A DNA stretch of 45,922 nt from Clostridia bacterium (lineage in GTDB: Bacteria > Bacillota > Clostridia > TANB77 > CAG-508): contig JAFXMI010000007.1 of the NCBI GenBank assembly GCA_017530505.1, positions 1-45,922 of the forward strand, written 5' to 3'. Shown here piece after piece: positions 18,104-26,311 of this stretch. The translations under genes and the position numbers were made by a program. How positions within the stretch are numbered: the first letter of the stretch is position 1; each line of letters starts with the position of its first letter. The notes under the pieces were generated by a model, which was given only the letters and a program-made list of their open reading frames with translations, had not been told where the DNA came from and made no database searches.

Positions 18104-18745
18104 ATGATTACGAAAGAAAGGCCTGTTAATACAGAGCAAAGTGTAAATGAACATGAAGATATTAAAGAGTTAAATAATAAGTATAATAAAAGATTAACTT
18201 TATTAATATTTATTATTATTTTTCTTTTTGTAATATTAACACTTTTTGTTGTGTATATATTAAGTTTGCATAACATGAAAGTATATAACCCTTTTGAAAC
18301 TAAAATAATAAAGGTAAATAGTGATAAAAAAAGTTGGTACAAAAATGATGAAATAAATTTATTTAAGTACTTAAATGAACAGGGAGAAAAAATAATTTGG
18401 CCAGGGCAAAGTGGAGAATATGAGTTTTATATACAAAATACTAATGATGTGCCAATATACTATAAGATATCTATTTCAGAAAAAAATACAGATAAAATTA
18501 ATATGAAATATAGGCTAAAACAAAACAATGTATATGTAATTGGAAATGAAGATACATATGAACCAATAGAAAAAATGTATTTGGAAGATATAAAAATATT
18601 GGAAAAAGCTAAAAGTCAGTATACTCTTGAATGGAAATGGGAAGAAACAGATAAAGATGTAGAAATTGGTAAAAGTGGATTATCTTTATACAGAATTTAC
18701 ATAGAGGTATACTCAAAATCTATTGGGAGTAACATATCAAAATAG
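18104..18745 (+). CDS. Single-pass membrane protein with TasA-like extracellular domain
   Basis: A 213-residue protein with a charged cytoplasmic N-terminus (about 30 residues), one membrane helix (about 32-54) and an extracellular domain. That domain contains I-W-P-G-Q-S-G-E-Y-E-F and I-Q-N-T-N-D-V-P, the same P-G-x-S-G plus N-T-x-D-V pattern seen in TasA-family repeats. It is probably an anchor or assembly partner for the preceding fibre protein, comparable in role to TapA; that role is inference. The ATG at 18104 is preferred because AAAGGA precedes it; the upstream GTG lies before that site. Confidence 0.72.
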   Translation: MITKERPVNTEQSVNEHEDIKELNNKYNKRLTLLIFIIIFLFVILTLFVVYILSLHNMKVYNPFETKIIKVNSDKKSWYKNDEINLFKYLNEQGEKIIWPGQSGEYEFYIQNTNDVPIYYKISISEKNTDKINMKYRLKQNNVYVIGNEDTYEPIEKMYLEDIKILEKAKSQYTLEWKWEETDKDVEIGKSGLSLYRIYIEVYSKSIGSNISK

Positions 18746-18761
18746 TATAAAATATATTAAG

Positions 18762-18809
18762 TAACTTATTGAAATATACTTTTTAGTATTATTCAATAGG
18801 TTATTTTTT
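18762..18809 (+). terminator. Rho-independent terminator closing the sipW/TasA-like region
   Basis: TAACTTATTGAA (18762-18773) pairs with TTCAATAGGTTA (18792-18803), one G-U pair, followed by TTTTTT. Confidence 0.78.
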
Positions 18810-18850
18810 GTTATCAATAACAAAATTTTTATGTAATAGTGTATATTTTT

Positions 18851-18906
18851 ATGTTACAATTCACGGCTGATATAATTTAAAAGACATCGACCGTGAATTG
18901 TAACAT
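18851..18906. repeat. Inverted repeat sharing arms with the 1.9-kb element
   Basis: ATGTTACAATTCACGG (18851-18866) and CCGTGAATTGTAACAT (18891-18906) are a perfect 16-bp inverted repeat with a 24-base centre. The arm GTTACAATTCACxG is the same as the outer arm at 1886-1900. It lies in the 430-base gap before murE, whose remainder holds only the terminator and promoter listed. Confidence 0.75.
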
Positions 18907-19081
18907 TTTACTATATTAATACTGAAAAGATTTTATAACTAGTTGTACTTTTAAATATTTATTGATATAATAAACAAAAAAATCTATTTATGTTAAAAAT
19001 TAAGTATTAGCATGTTTAAGATTTGTAGCTAAATTAGTAATAATATTAAAGACAATTTAATATATATAAAATAAATAATTC

Positions 19082-19110
19082 TGTACAAAAAAAATATTTT
19101 GCTGTATAAT
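19082..19110 (+). promoter_or_regulatory. Probable murE promoter
   Basis: TGTACA (19082-19087), 17-base spacer, TATAAT (19105-19110). It restarts transcription of the cell-wall cluster after the accessory stretch. Confidence 0.6.
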
Positions 19111-19176
19111 AGCGAGGATAGAATATAATGTTAAACTTATTTCTTAACCTAATATTATAATTATAGGGGGATTAAA

Positions 19177-20652
19177 ATGAGATTAAGAGAACTTATAAAT
19201 GGTATTCCTAATTTAAAAGTAAAAGGGGATTTAGATTTAGAAATTAAAAACATTGAGAATAATTCTAAAAAAGTTACAGAAGATACGTTATTTATTGCTA
19301 TTCGTGGATTTGATTTTGATGGACATAAATTTTTAGATGAGGCTATTAAAAATGGTGCAACAGCTGTAATGATAGATATTAATGCAAATTTAAAAGAATT
19401 GAAAATTCCAGATTATATTACTGTTATCGTTTCAGAAGATACTAGAATTGGTCTTTCTGTTGTGTCATGCAATTTTTATGGAAATCCGTCAAGAAAGTTT
19501 AAGCTTATTGGCGTAACTGGTACAAAAGGGAAAACGACTACAACTTATATGATTAAATCAATTTTAGAAAAAGCTGGATATAAGGTTGGGCTAATTGGAA
19601 CAATAGAAAATTATTCTGGAGAAAAAAGCCTTGGTAGAAGTAATAGAACAACACCAGAAAGCATAGAACTACAAAGGATGTTTTATAAAATGGTTCAGGA
19701 AAAAGTTGATATTGTAGTTATGGAAGTTTCATCACAAAGCCTAAAATTGAATAGGGTTTATGGTTGTGATTTTGATATTGGTGTATTTACAAATTTTTAC
19801 AAAGACCATATTAGCCTAAAAGAGCACCCAAATATGGAAGATTATTTTAATTCTAAATTAAAGTTATTTACAATGTGTAAAAAGGGTTTTATAAATATTG
19901 ATGATATTAAAGGATTAAAAATTAAAAGAATGGCAAAAAATTGTAGTATATTTACTTATGGTATAAATATTGAAGCAGATCTTTTAGGAAAAGATATTAC
20001 TGTTACTAATGTTAACGTCGATTTTAGAGTAAAAATAAATGATAAAAATGAAAGAGTAAAAATTAATGTTCCAGGAAGATTTAGCGTTTATAATGCATTA
20101 GCTGCGATTTCTGTTGCTAGATGTTTTAATGTAACTACAGAAAATATAAAAGAGGGATTAGAAAACATTAGTGTACCTGGTAGAAGTGAGTTAGTTCCAA
20201 ATAAACAAGAACTTGCAATTATGATAGATTATGCACATACGCCAGAAAGCCTAGAAAATATTTTGTCTGCTGTAAAAACATATACAAGAGGAAGAGTAAT
20301 TTGTGTCTTTGGCTGTGGAGGAGACAGAGACAAAACCAAAAGACCACTTATGGGTGAGGTTTCGGGACGTATTGCAGATTTTTCAATTGTTACAACTGAT
20401 AATCCTAGAACAGAGCATCCAGCTCAAATTATTTCTGAAATAGAAGCTGGAATTTCAAAAACAAAAGGTAATTATATAGTAATTGAAGATAGAAGAGAAG
20501 CTATTAAATATGCATTAAAAAAGATGAATAAAAATGATATTGTAATATTAGCAGGAAAAGGTCATGAAACATATCAAGAAATAAATGGAGAAAAATATCC
20601 TTTTGATGAAAGAATAATAGTTAAGGAAATACTAAAAGAAATAAAAAAATAA
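19177..20652 (+). CDS. murE: UDP-MurNAc-L-Ala-D-Glu ligase adding the third residue (MurE, meso-DAP type)
   Basis: A 491-residue Mur ligase, normal length. The ATP loop G-T-K-G-K-T-T-T lies at about 115-122. T-T-P-E-S (UDP-MurNAc binding), G-C-G-G-D-R-D-K-T-K-R and D-N-P-R (408-411) follow. D-N-P-R is the recognised motif of ligases that add meso-diaminopimelate rather than lysine. It adds the third amino acid of the stem peptide in the cytoplasm. AGGGGGA precedes the ATG. In most clostridial clusters murF comes next; here mraY follows directly, so murF must be elsewhere. Confidence 0.95.
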   Translation: MRLRELINGIPNLKVKGDLDLEIKNIENNSKKVTEDTLFIAIRGFDFDGHKFLDEAIKNGATAVMIDINANLKELKIPDYITVIVSEDTRIGLSVVSCNFYGNPSRKFKLIGVTGTKGKTTTTYMIKSILEKAGYKVGLIGTIENYSGEKSLGRSNRTTPESIELQRMFYKMVQEKVDIVVMEVSSQSLKLNRVYGCDFDIGVFTNFYKDHISLKEHPNMEDYFNSKLKLFTMCKKGFINIDDIKGLKIKRMAKNCSIFTYGINIEADLLGKDITVTNVNVDFRVKINDKNERVKINVPGRFSVYNALAAISVARCFNVTTENIKEGLENISVPGRSELVPNKQELAIMIDYAHTPESLENILSAVKTYTRGRVICVFGCGGDRDKTKRPLMGEVSGRIADFSIVTTDNPRTEHPAQIISEIEAGISKTKGNYIVIEDRREAIKYALKKMNKNDIVILAGKGHETYQEINGEKYPFDERIIVKEILKEIKK

Positions 20653-20760
20653 AGGAGTGTTTTTATAAAATTAAATATTTTATATGTTAAATTTAAATTT
20701 AAAATTCGAAATGTATAAGATTTACAGTTTAAAAATATTTAATTTTGAAAAGATGTGAAT

Positions 20761-21720
20761 ATGAAAAGTAATGTAATTTATTTCTTAATAGCTTTTATTT
20801 TTACAGCAATATTAGGTAGGGTAATATTACCAATTCTAAAAAGAATGAAAGTTAGTCAAAATGAAAGATTAGATGGACCAAGAACTCATTTAAGAAAACA
20901 AGGAACTCCAACTATGGGTGGAATTATTATTATTATTTCGATGTTTATTATTGGAGTGTTTTTTTGTTATGTTAATAATTCGTATGAAATTTTTCCGTTG
21001 CTTTTAGCTTCTTTAGGGTTTGGTTTAGTAGGATTTATAGATGATTTTAAAAAACTAATTTTAAAAAATACAGAAGGATTAAATCCTAAATTTAAAATGT
21101 TAGGTTTACTAATTATTTCAGTAATTTATATTCTATACTTAATAAATTATAAAAATATTGAAACACAAATATATATTCCATATACTAATTTAAAAGTATT
21201 TATGCCAGTTTGGTTCTACATTATTTTTTCTATTATTGTAATGCTTGGAACTACTAATGCTGTTAATTTAACAGATGGTGTAGATGGGCTATGTGGTATA
21301 GTTTTAGGAATTATAACAAGTTCTTTATCTATAATATGTTTCCGCCTAGGATATATTGAAACTGCTACATTCTCATCTATTGTTTCAGGATCATGTTTTG
21401 GATTTTTAATTTATAATGTATATAAAGCCAAAATATTTATGGGGGATACAGGCTCTCTTTTTCTTGGTGGAGTAATATCAAGTATAGCAATTTATCTTAA
21501 TAATCCATTAATTCTTATAATTATTGCAATTATACCAGTGGTTGAAACTTTATCAGTAATATTTCAGGTACTATATTTTTGGAAAACTGGTAAGAGATTA
21601 TTTAGGATGGCGCCACTTCATCACCATTTTGAATTAAGTGGGTGGAGAGAAAATAAAGTAGTGGTAGTTTTTGGACTAATTACGCTTATTTTTTGTATTA
21701 TAGGAATATATTCAGTATAA
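20761..21720 (+). CDS. mraY: Phospho-MurNAc-pentapeptide transferase
   Basis: A 319-residue polytopic membrane enzyme that transfers phospho-MurNAc-pentapeptide to undecaprenyl phosphate, forming lipid I. Family motifs seen: T-M-G-G-I near residue 53, F-I-D-D-F near 95 (first Asp pair), N-A-V-N-L-T-D-G-V-D-G-L, M-G-D-T-G-S-L-F-L-G-G, and the C-terminal P-L-H-H-H-F-E-L-S-G-W. The ATG at 20761 gives the normal N-terminus; a GTG two codons earlier is possible and neither has a strong binding site. It lies between murE and ftsW, with murD absent. Confidence 0.95.
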   Translation: MKSNVIYFLIAFIFTAILGRVILPILKRMKVSQNERLDGPRTHLRKQGTPTMGGIIIIISMFIIGVFFCYVNNSYEIFPLLLASLGFGLVGFIDDFKKLILKNTEGLNPKFKMLGLLIISVIYILYLINYKNIETQIYIPYTNLKVFMPVWFYIIFSIIVMLGTTNAVNLTDGVDGLCGIVLGIITSSLSIICFRLGYIETATFSSIVSGSCFGFLIYNVYKAKIFMGDTGSLFLGGVISSIAIYLNNPLILIIIAIIPVVETLSVIFQVLYFWKTGKRLFRMAPLHHHFELSGWRENKVVVVFGLITLIFCIIGIYSV

Positions 21721-21778
21721 TAATAAAAAAACTGAATATAAATATTGCTAAATTATAAAAAGTGAAAGGAAAATATTA

Positions 21779-22937
21779 ATGTCACTAAAGTCAAAAGATA
21801 AAAAGATTTCCTTATTAACAAGAGGATCCAGCGATTATATAATTTATATAGTTGTACTTTTGTTATTGTCTATGGGATTAATAATGGTCCTATCTGCGAG
21901 TTCACCATCTTCACTTTCTGAAAGTGGTAATAGCTATAAATATTTTAAAAGACAGGCAGAAGCAACTGGAATTGGATTAGTCTTAATGTACATAGTTTCA
22001 AAATTTGATTATAGAATTTATAAAAAGTTTAAATGGATAATATATATTGCATGTATAGTATTTTTAATTTTTGTGGGTGTTGTTCGGAACAGAAGCAGGT
22101 GGGGCAAGAAGATGGATTATTATTGCTGGTTTTAATTTTCAGCCTTCAGAGTTTGCAAAAGTAGGATTTATACTTTTTTTTGCTGCAATACTTACAGATA
22201 TTAAAAAAAACGGGAAAATATCATCTTTTGTTTTAGGATTTTGTTATCCTCTTTTTTGGATTATTCCTATAGTAATATCTATTTTTATTTTACAAAACCA
22301 TTTTAGCGCGACATTTTTAATTTGCGTTGTAACTTGTGTTCAAATGTTTATTGCAGGTACAAAATTAAGATATTTTTTTGGTGTAGGTAGTACTGGTATA
22401 GCAGGAATATTGAGTTTAGTATTATTTAAAAATCAAGGAACTATGGGAGATGGTTTTAGAAGTACGAGAATTCAAACTTGGCTTGATCCTTTTTCAAATC
22501 CAACAGGTGATGGTTGGCAAATTATAAATAGTTTGTATGCTATTGGATCTGGTAGAATATTTGGATTAGGTTTAGGACAAGGAAAACAAAAATACTTATA
22601 TTTACCAGAACCACATAACGATTTTATTTTTGCAATTTTGGCAGAAGAATTAGGTTTTTTTGGGTGCTTGATTGTAATTTCATTATTTGTCATATTTATT
22701 TGGAGAGGAATTATTATTTCTTTAAGAGCACCAGATACTTTTGGAAGTTTAGTATCAATAGGAATAGTATGTTTAATTGGGATTCAAGCAATGATGAATA
22801 TAGCTGTTGTTACAGGTACAATTCCTGTAACTGGAGTTCCACTTCCATTTTTTAGTTATGGTGGAACTGCTATGATAGCAAATTTAGTTGCTGTTGGAAT
22901 ACTACTTAATATTTCTAAATCTTGTGAAAAAAAATAA
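21779..22937 (+). CDS. ftsW: Peptidoglycan polymerase FtsW/SpoVE (SEDS), read through a +1 shift at CGG
   Basis: The ATG at 21779 follows AAAGGAA. The N-terminal part has the first SEDS helices, including M-G-L-I-M-V-L-S-A-S and Y-F-K-R-Q. The frame then reaches an in-frame CGG at 22085. Skipping its C gives G-T-E-A-G-G-A-R-R-W-I followed by the Q-P-S-E-F-A-K signature, the large extracellular loop and the C-terminal P-L-P-F-F-S-Y-G-G-T block. The joined product is 385 residues, a normal SEDS length. FtsW polymerises glycan from lipid II at the septum with its partner PBP; spoVD in this window is the likely partner. Between 22071 and 22085 both frames are open, so alignment alone cannot fix the exact shift base. 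Confidence 0.9.
22085..22087 (+). other. In-frame CGG at a +1 shift site in ftsW
   Basis: Context GTT-CGG-AAC. Dropping the C gives GTT-GGA-ACA and leads into the conserved G-A-R-R-W-I block. Confidence 0.75.
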
Positions 22938-22993
22938 AAGAAATTATTTTAAAATTGAAAGATATTTGAAAATAGCTAGAAAGGTCTGTTTTT

Positions 22994-24133
22994 ATGAGAA
23001 TTATTATATGTGCTGCTGGTACAGGTGGACACATCAATCCAGCTATAGCAATTGCGAATAAAATAAAAGAAAAAGAGCCAAATTCAAAAATAGTTTTTAT
23101 TGGAACAAATCGTGGATTAGAAAATGACCTAGTTCCGAGGGCAGGATATGAACTTAAAACAATTGAAGCGTATGGTTTAAAAAAAGAAATATCTATTAGA
23201 AATATAATTCATATTATAAAAACTATTAAAAGTTCAAAGGATGTCAAAAAAATAATTGATGAATTTAAGCCAGATTTGGTTTTAGGAACAGGAGGATATA
23301 TTTGTGGACCTGTTATTAGTAGCGCAATTTCAAGAAAAATTCCTACAGTATTACATGAATCAAATGCATATCCGGGTAGAGCAGTAAAAATGTTTGCTAA
23401 AGATGTTAATTTACTTTTAACAGGATTTCAAGAAACAAAAAATAGACTAAAGGATTGTAAAAAAATTGTTGTAACAGGAACTCCAACAAAAATAAAAAAA
23501 GTTAGAATAGATGAGAATAGAAAAAAAGAAATTTTAAAAGAATTTGGAATAAAAAATGATTTACCAATAGTTCTTATTTTTGGTGGTAGCCAAGGAGCTA
23601 AAGCAATTAATGATGCGGTGTTTAATTTAATTATTAAAAAACTTAACAAAGATTATCAAATAATTTGGGTGGCTGGTACAAAACAATATGATATTATAAA
23701 AGAAAGTTTTGAAAAAGAAAATATATATATTAATCACTTGACAAATGTGAAAGTTTTACCTTATATATATAATATGGAAGAAATAATGAATATTTCTGAT
23801 TTATTAGTTGCAAGAAGTGGTGCTATGACAATTACAGAAGTCTCTATTGTAGGAAAGCCAGCAATATTTATTCCGCTTCCATCAAAGTCTGCTAACAGAC
23901 AAGAAGATAATGCTCGAGTATTAGAAAAAATAGGTGCTGCAAAAATAATATTAAACAAAGACTTAAATGAGGAAAAGCTTTCTTTAGAAATTAATGATAT
24001 TATTTTTAATAAATCAGAATTAGAAGAAATGGGAAATTTAGCTAATAGATTTGCACCTTCTAATGTTGAAGAAAAGATATATTTGGAAATTAAAAAAATG
24101 TTAGAGGAGTTAAAAAATAATAATGATAGATAA
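22994..24133 (+). CDS. murG: Lipid II synthase (UDP-GlcNAc transferase) MurG
   Basis: A 379-residue GT28-family glycosyltransferase that adds GlcNAc to lipid I on the inner face of the membrane, making lipid II. The N-terminal G-T-G-G-H-I-N-P-A is the donor-side glycine loop. V-L-G-T-G-G-Y, H-E-S-N-A-Y-P-G, the G-G-S-Q-G-A-K-A-I-N block starting the second domain, and R-S-G-A-M-T-I-T-E near the C-terminus are family motifs. AGAAAGGT precedes the ATG. Its 3' end overlaps topA by 11 bases, so the two are translationally coupled. Confidence 0.95.
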   Translation: MRIIICAAGTGGHINPAIAIANKIKEKEPNSKIVFIGTNRGLENDLVPRAGYELKTIEAYGLKKEISIRNIIHIIKTIKSSKDVKKIIDEFKPDLVLGTGGYICGPVISSAISRKIPTVLHESNAYPGRAVKMFAKDVNLLLTGFQETKNRLKDCKKIVVTGTPTKIKKVRIDENRKKEILKEFGIKNDLPIVLIFGGSQGAKAINDAVFNLIIKKLNKDYQIIWVAGTKQYDIIKESFEKENIYINHLTNVKVLPYIYNMEEIMNISDLLVARSGAMTITEVSIVGKPAIFIPLPSKSANRQEDNARVLEKIGAAKIILNKDLNEEKLSLEINDIIFNKSELEEMGNLANRFAPSNVEEKIYLEIKKMLEELKNNNDR

Positions 24134-26180
24134 ATTAGTTATTGTGGAATCACCTGCAAAGGCAAATACAATAAAAAAGTTTTTAGGTGGGAAAAGTAAA
24201 GTTATTGCTTCAATGGGGCATATAAGAGATTTACCTAAATCAAAGCTTGGAGTAGATATTGAAAATGATTTTGAACCTCAATATATTAATATTCGTGGGA
24301 AGGCTAGTTTAATAAATTCTATAAAAAAAGATGCTAAAGAAGCAAAAACAGTATATTTAGCTACTGACCCTGATCGAGAAGGTGAAGCTATTGCATGGCA
24401 TTTAACATGTTTACTTGGAATAGATCCAAAAAGTATATGTAGAGTTACATTCAATGAAATTACAAAAGAAACTGTAAAAAAATCTATGAAAGAGCCAAGG
24501 AGTATAGATATTAATCTTACAGATGCTCAACAGGCTAGAAGAATATTAGATAGGATAGTTGGATATAAGATTAGTCCAGTCTTATGGAAAAAAGTAAAAA
24601 AAGGTTTATCAGCTGGAAGAGTTCAATCAGTTGCAGTTAAACTTGTTGTAGATAGAGAAGAAGAAATTGAGAGATTTATTCCGGAAGAATATTGGAATAT
24701 ATACGCTATTCTTTTAGATAAAAAAACTAAAACAAAATTTGAAGCAAAATTGGTTGCTAAAAATGGAAAAAAATTAGAACTTCACTCAGATATAGAAGTA
24801 CAAGAAGTTTTAAACAGTATAGAAAAGGCAAAATATATTGTAAAAGATATAAAACAGTCAGAAAAGAAAAGAAGTCCTGCACCACCTTTTACAACGAGTA
24901 CATTGCAACAGGAAGCATCTAGAAAATTAAATTTTGCTATTAAAAAAACTATGATGGTTGCTCAAGGTTTATATGAAGGCGTAAAAGTTGCAGGACATGG
25001 TGAAACAGGTTTAATTACTTATATGAGAACTGATTCTACCAGAATTTCTAATGAAGCAAGACAAGCAGCAAAAGAACAAATAGAAAAAGTTTATGGAAAA
25101 GAGTATTATGAAAACAGATTTTATAAAACTAAGGCAGAAGCTCAAGATGCACATGAGGCAATTAGACCAGCACATATTGAGCTTACTCCAGAGGTAGTAA
25201 AATCTAGCTTAACTAGTGATCAATTCAAGTTATATCAATTAATATATAATAGATTTATTGCGAGTCAAATGTCTTCTGCAATTTATGATACTGTTTCAGT
25301 AAATATTGATGCTAATGAATATAATTTTAGAAGTAATGGACAAACACTTAAATTTAAAGGATTTATGGTTTTATATGTAGAAGCAGAAGATAATCAAAAT
25401 AAGGAAGAATATACAAAAATACCAAATTTAATTGTTGGAGAAGAGGTTAATAAAGAAAAAATCGAAACAAAGCAAAGTTTTACTGAGCCACCTTCAAGAT
25501 ACACAGAAGCGAGTCTTGTAAAAACCCTTGAAGAAAAAGGAATTGGAAGACCTAGTACTTATGCTCCTACAATTACAACAATTCTCGCTCGTAGATATAT
25601 TGAAAAGGTTCAAAAGCAATTACTTCCAACAGATTTGGGAAAAGTTGTAAATAAACTTTTAGTAGAGAATTTTGGAGACATAATTAATGTAGAGTTTACA
25701 GCTAAAATTGAAGAAGAATTTGATAAAGTTGCAATTGGTGAGGAAAACTGGAAAAAAATAATAAGAGAATTTTATAAACCATTTGAAGAAAATGTAAAAA
25801 AAGTTGAAAAGGAACTTGAACATGTTAAATTTGAAGATGAAGTTTCAGATGTACAATGTGATAAATGTGGGAAAATGATGGTTATTAAATATGGTAGATT
25901 TGGAAAGTTTTTAGCTTGTCCAGGATATCCAGAATGTAAGAATACAAAACCGATAAACGAAACTATTGATGTTCCTTGTCCAAAGTGTGGAGCTATAGTA
26001 AATGTTAAAAAGACCAAGAAAAAGCGTAATTATTATATTTGTGAGAATAATCCTAAAAGTTGTGATTATATCTCTTGGAACAAACCTAAAATTGGAGAAA
26101 AATATGTTGAAGAGCATAAACCAGAATTAGTAAAAAAGAAAAGAGTGAAAAAACAAACAAAAAAACAAATTAAAAAGTAA
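24123..26180 (+). CDS. topA: DNA topoisomerase I
   Basis: A 685-residue type IA topoisomerase that relaxes negative supercoils. The TOPRIM domain begins V-I-V-E-S-P-A-K-A-N and contains D-P-D-R-E-G-E-A-I-A-W-H. The active-site Tyr300 is in T-Y-M-R-T-D-S-T. The C-terminal part carries two Cys4 zinc ribbons (C-D-K-C...C-P-G-Y-P-E-C and C-P-K-C...C-E...C), and the protein ends in a Lys-rich tail. The ATG overlaps the end of murG and GAGGAG sits in the murG coding region. topA followed by trmFO is a common Bacillota order. The last codons merge with an 11-bp tandem repeat. Confidence 0.97.
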   Translation: MIDKLVIVESPAKANTIKKFLGGKSKVIASMGHIRDLPKSKLGVDIENDFEPQYINIRGKASLINSIKKDAKEAKTVYLATDPDREGEAIAWHLTCLLGIDPKSICRVTFNEITKETVKKSMKEPRSIDINLTDAQQARRILDRIVGYKISPVLWKKVKKGLSAGRVQSVAVKLVVDREEEIERFIPEEYWNIYAILLDKKTKTKFEAKLVAKNGKKLELHSDIEVQEVLNSIEKAKYIVKDIKQSEKKRSPAPPFTTSTLQQEASRKLNFAIKKTMMVAQGLYEGVKVAGHGETGLITYMRTDSTRISNEARQAAKEQIEKVYGKEYYENRFYKTKAEAQDAHEAIRPAHIELTPEVVKSSLTSDQFKLYQLIYNRFIASQMSSAIYDTVSVNIDANEYNFRSNGQTLKFKGFMVLYVEAEDNQNKEEYTKIPNLIVGEEVNKEKIETKQSFTEPPSRYTEASLVKTLEEKGIGRPSTYAPTITTILARRYIEKVQKQLLPTDLGKVVNKLLVENFGDIINVEFTAKIEEEFDKVAIGEENWKKIIREFYKPFEENVKKVEKELEHVKFEDEVSDVQCDKCGKMMVIKYGRFGKFLACPGYPECKNTKPINETIDVPCPKCGAIVNVKKTKKKRNYYICENNPKSCDYISWNKPKIGEKYVEEHKPELVKKKRVKKQTKKQIKK

Positions 26181-26220
26181 ACAAAAAGTAAACAAAAAGT
26201 AAACAAAAAGTTAACAAAAA
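26177..26220 (+). repeat. Four tandem 11-bp units at the end of topA
   Basis: GTAAACAAAAA at 26177, 26188 and 26199, then GTTAACAAAAA at 26210. The topA stop codon lies inside the first unit, so copy-number change would leave the protein intact. Confidence 0.8.
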
Positions 26221-26221
26221 G

Positions 26222-26255
26222 TAATGTTGTCGTAATTGTAACAGCATTATTTTTT
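26222..26255 (+). terminator. Rho-independent terminator after topA
   Basis: TAATGTTGT (26222-26230) pairs with ACAGCATTA (26241-26249), one G-U pair, then TTTTTT. TTGTAA (26236) and TATAAT (26259), 17 bases apart, may form a trmFO promoter overlapping it. Confidence 0.65.
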
Positions 26256-26311
26256 GTTTATAATGTATAATAAATAATAGAATATAAAAATATGATACAA
26301 GAGGAGGAATT

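Noticed and set aside
18070-18342. 90-codon minus-strand frame over the start of the TasA partner gene
   Set aside because: It overlaps a better-supported plus-strand gene with a binding site and TasA-like motifs.
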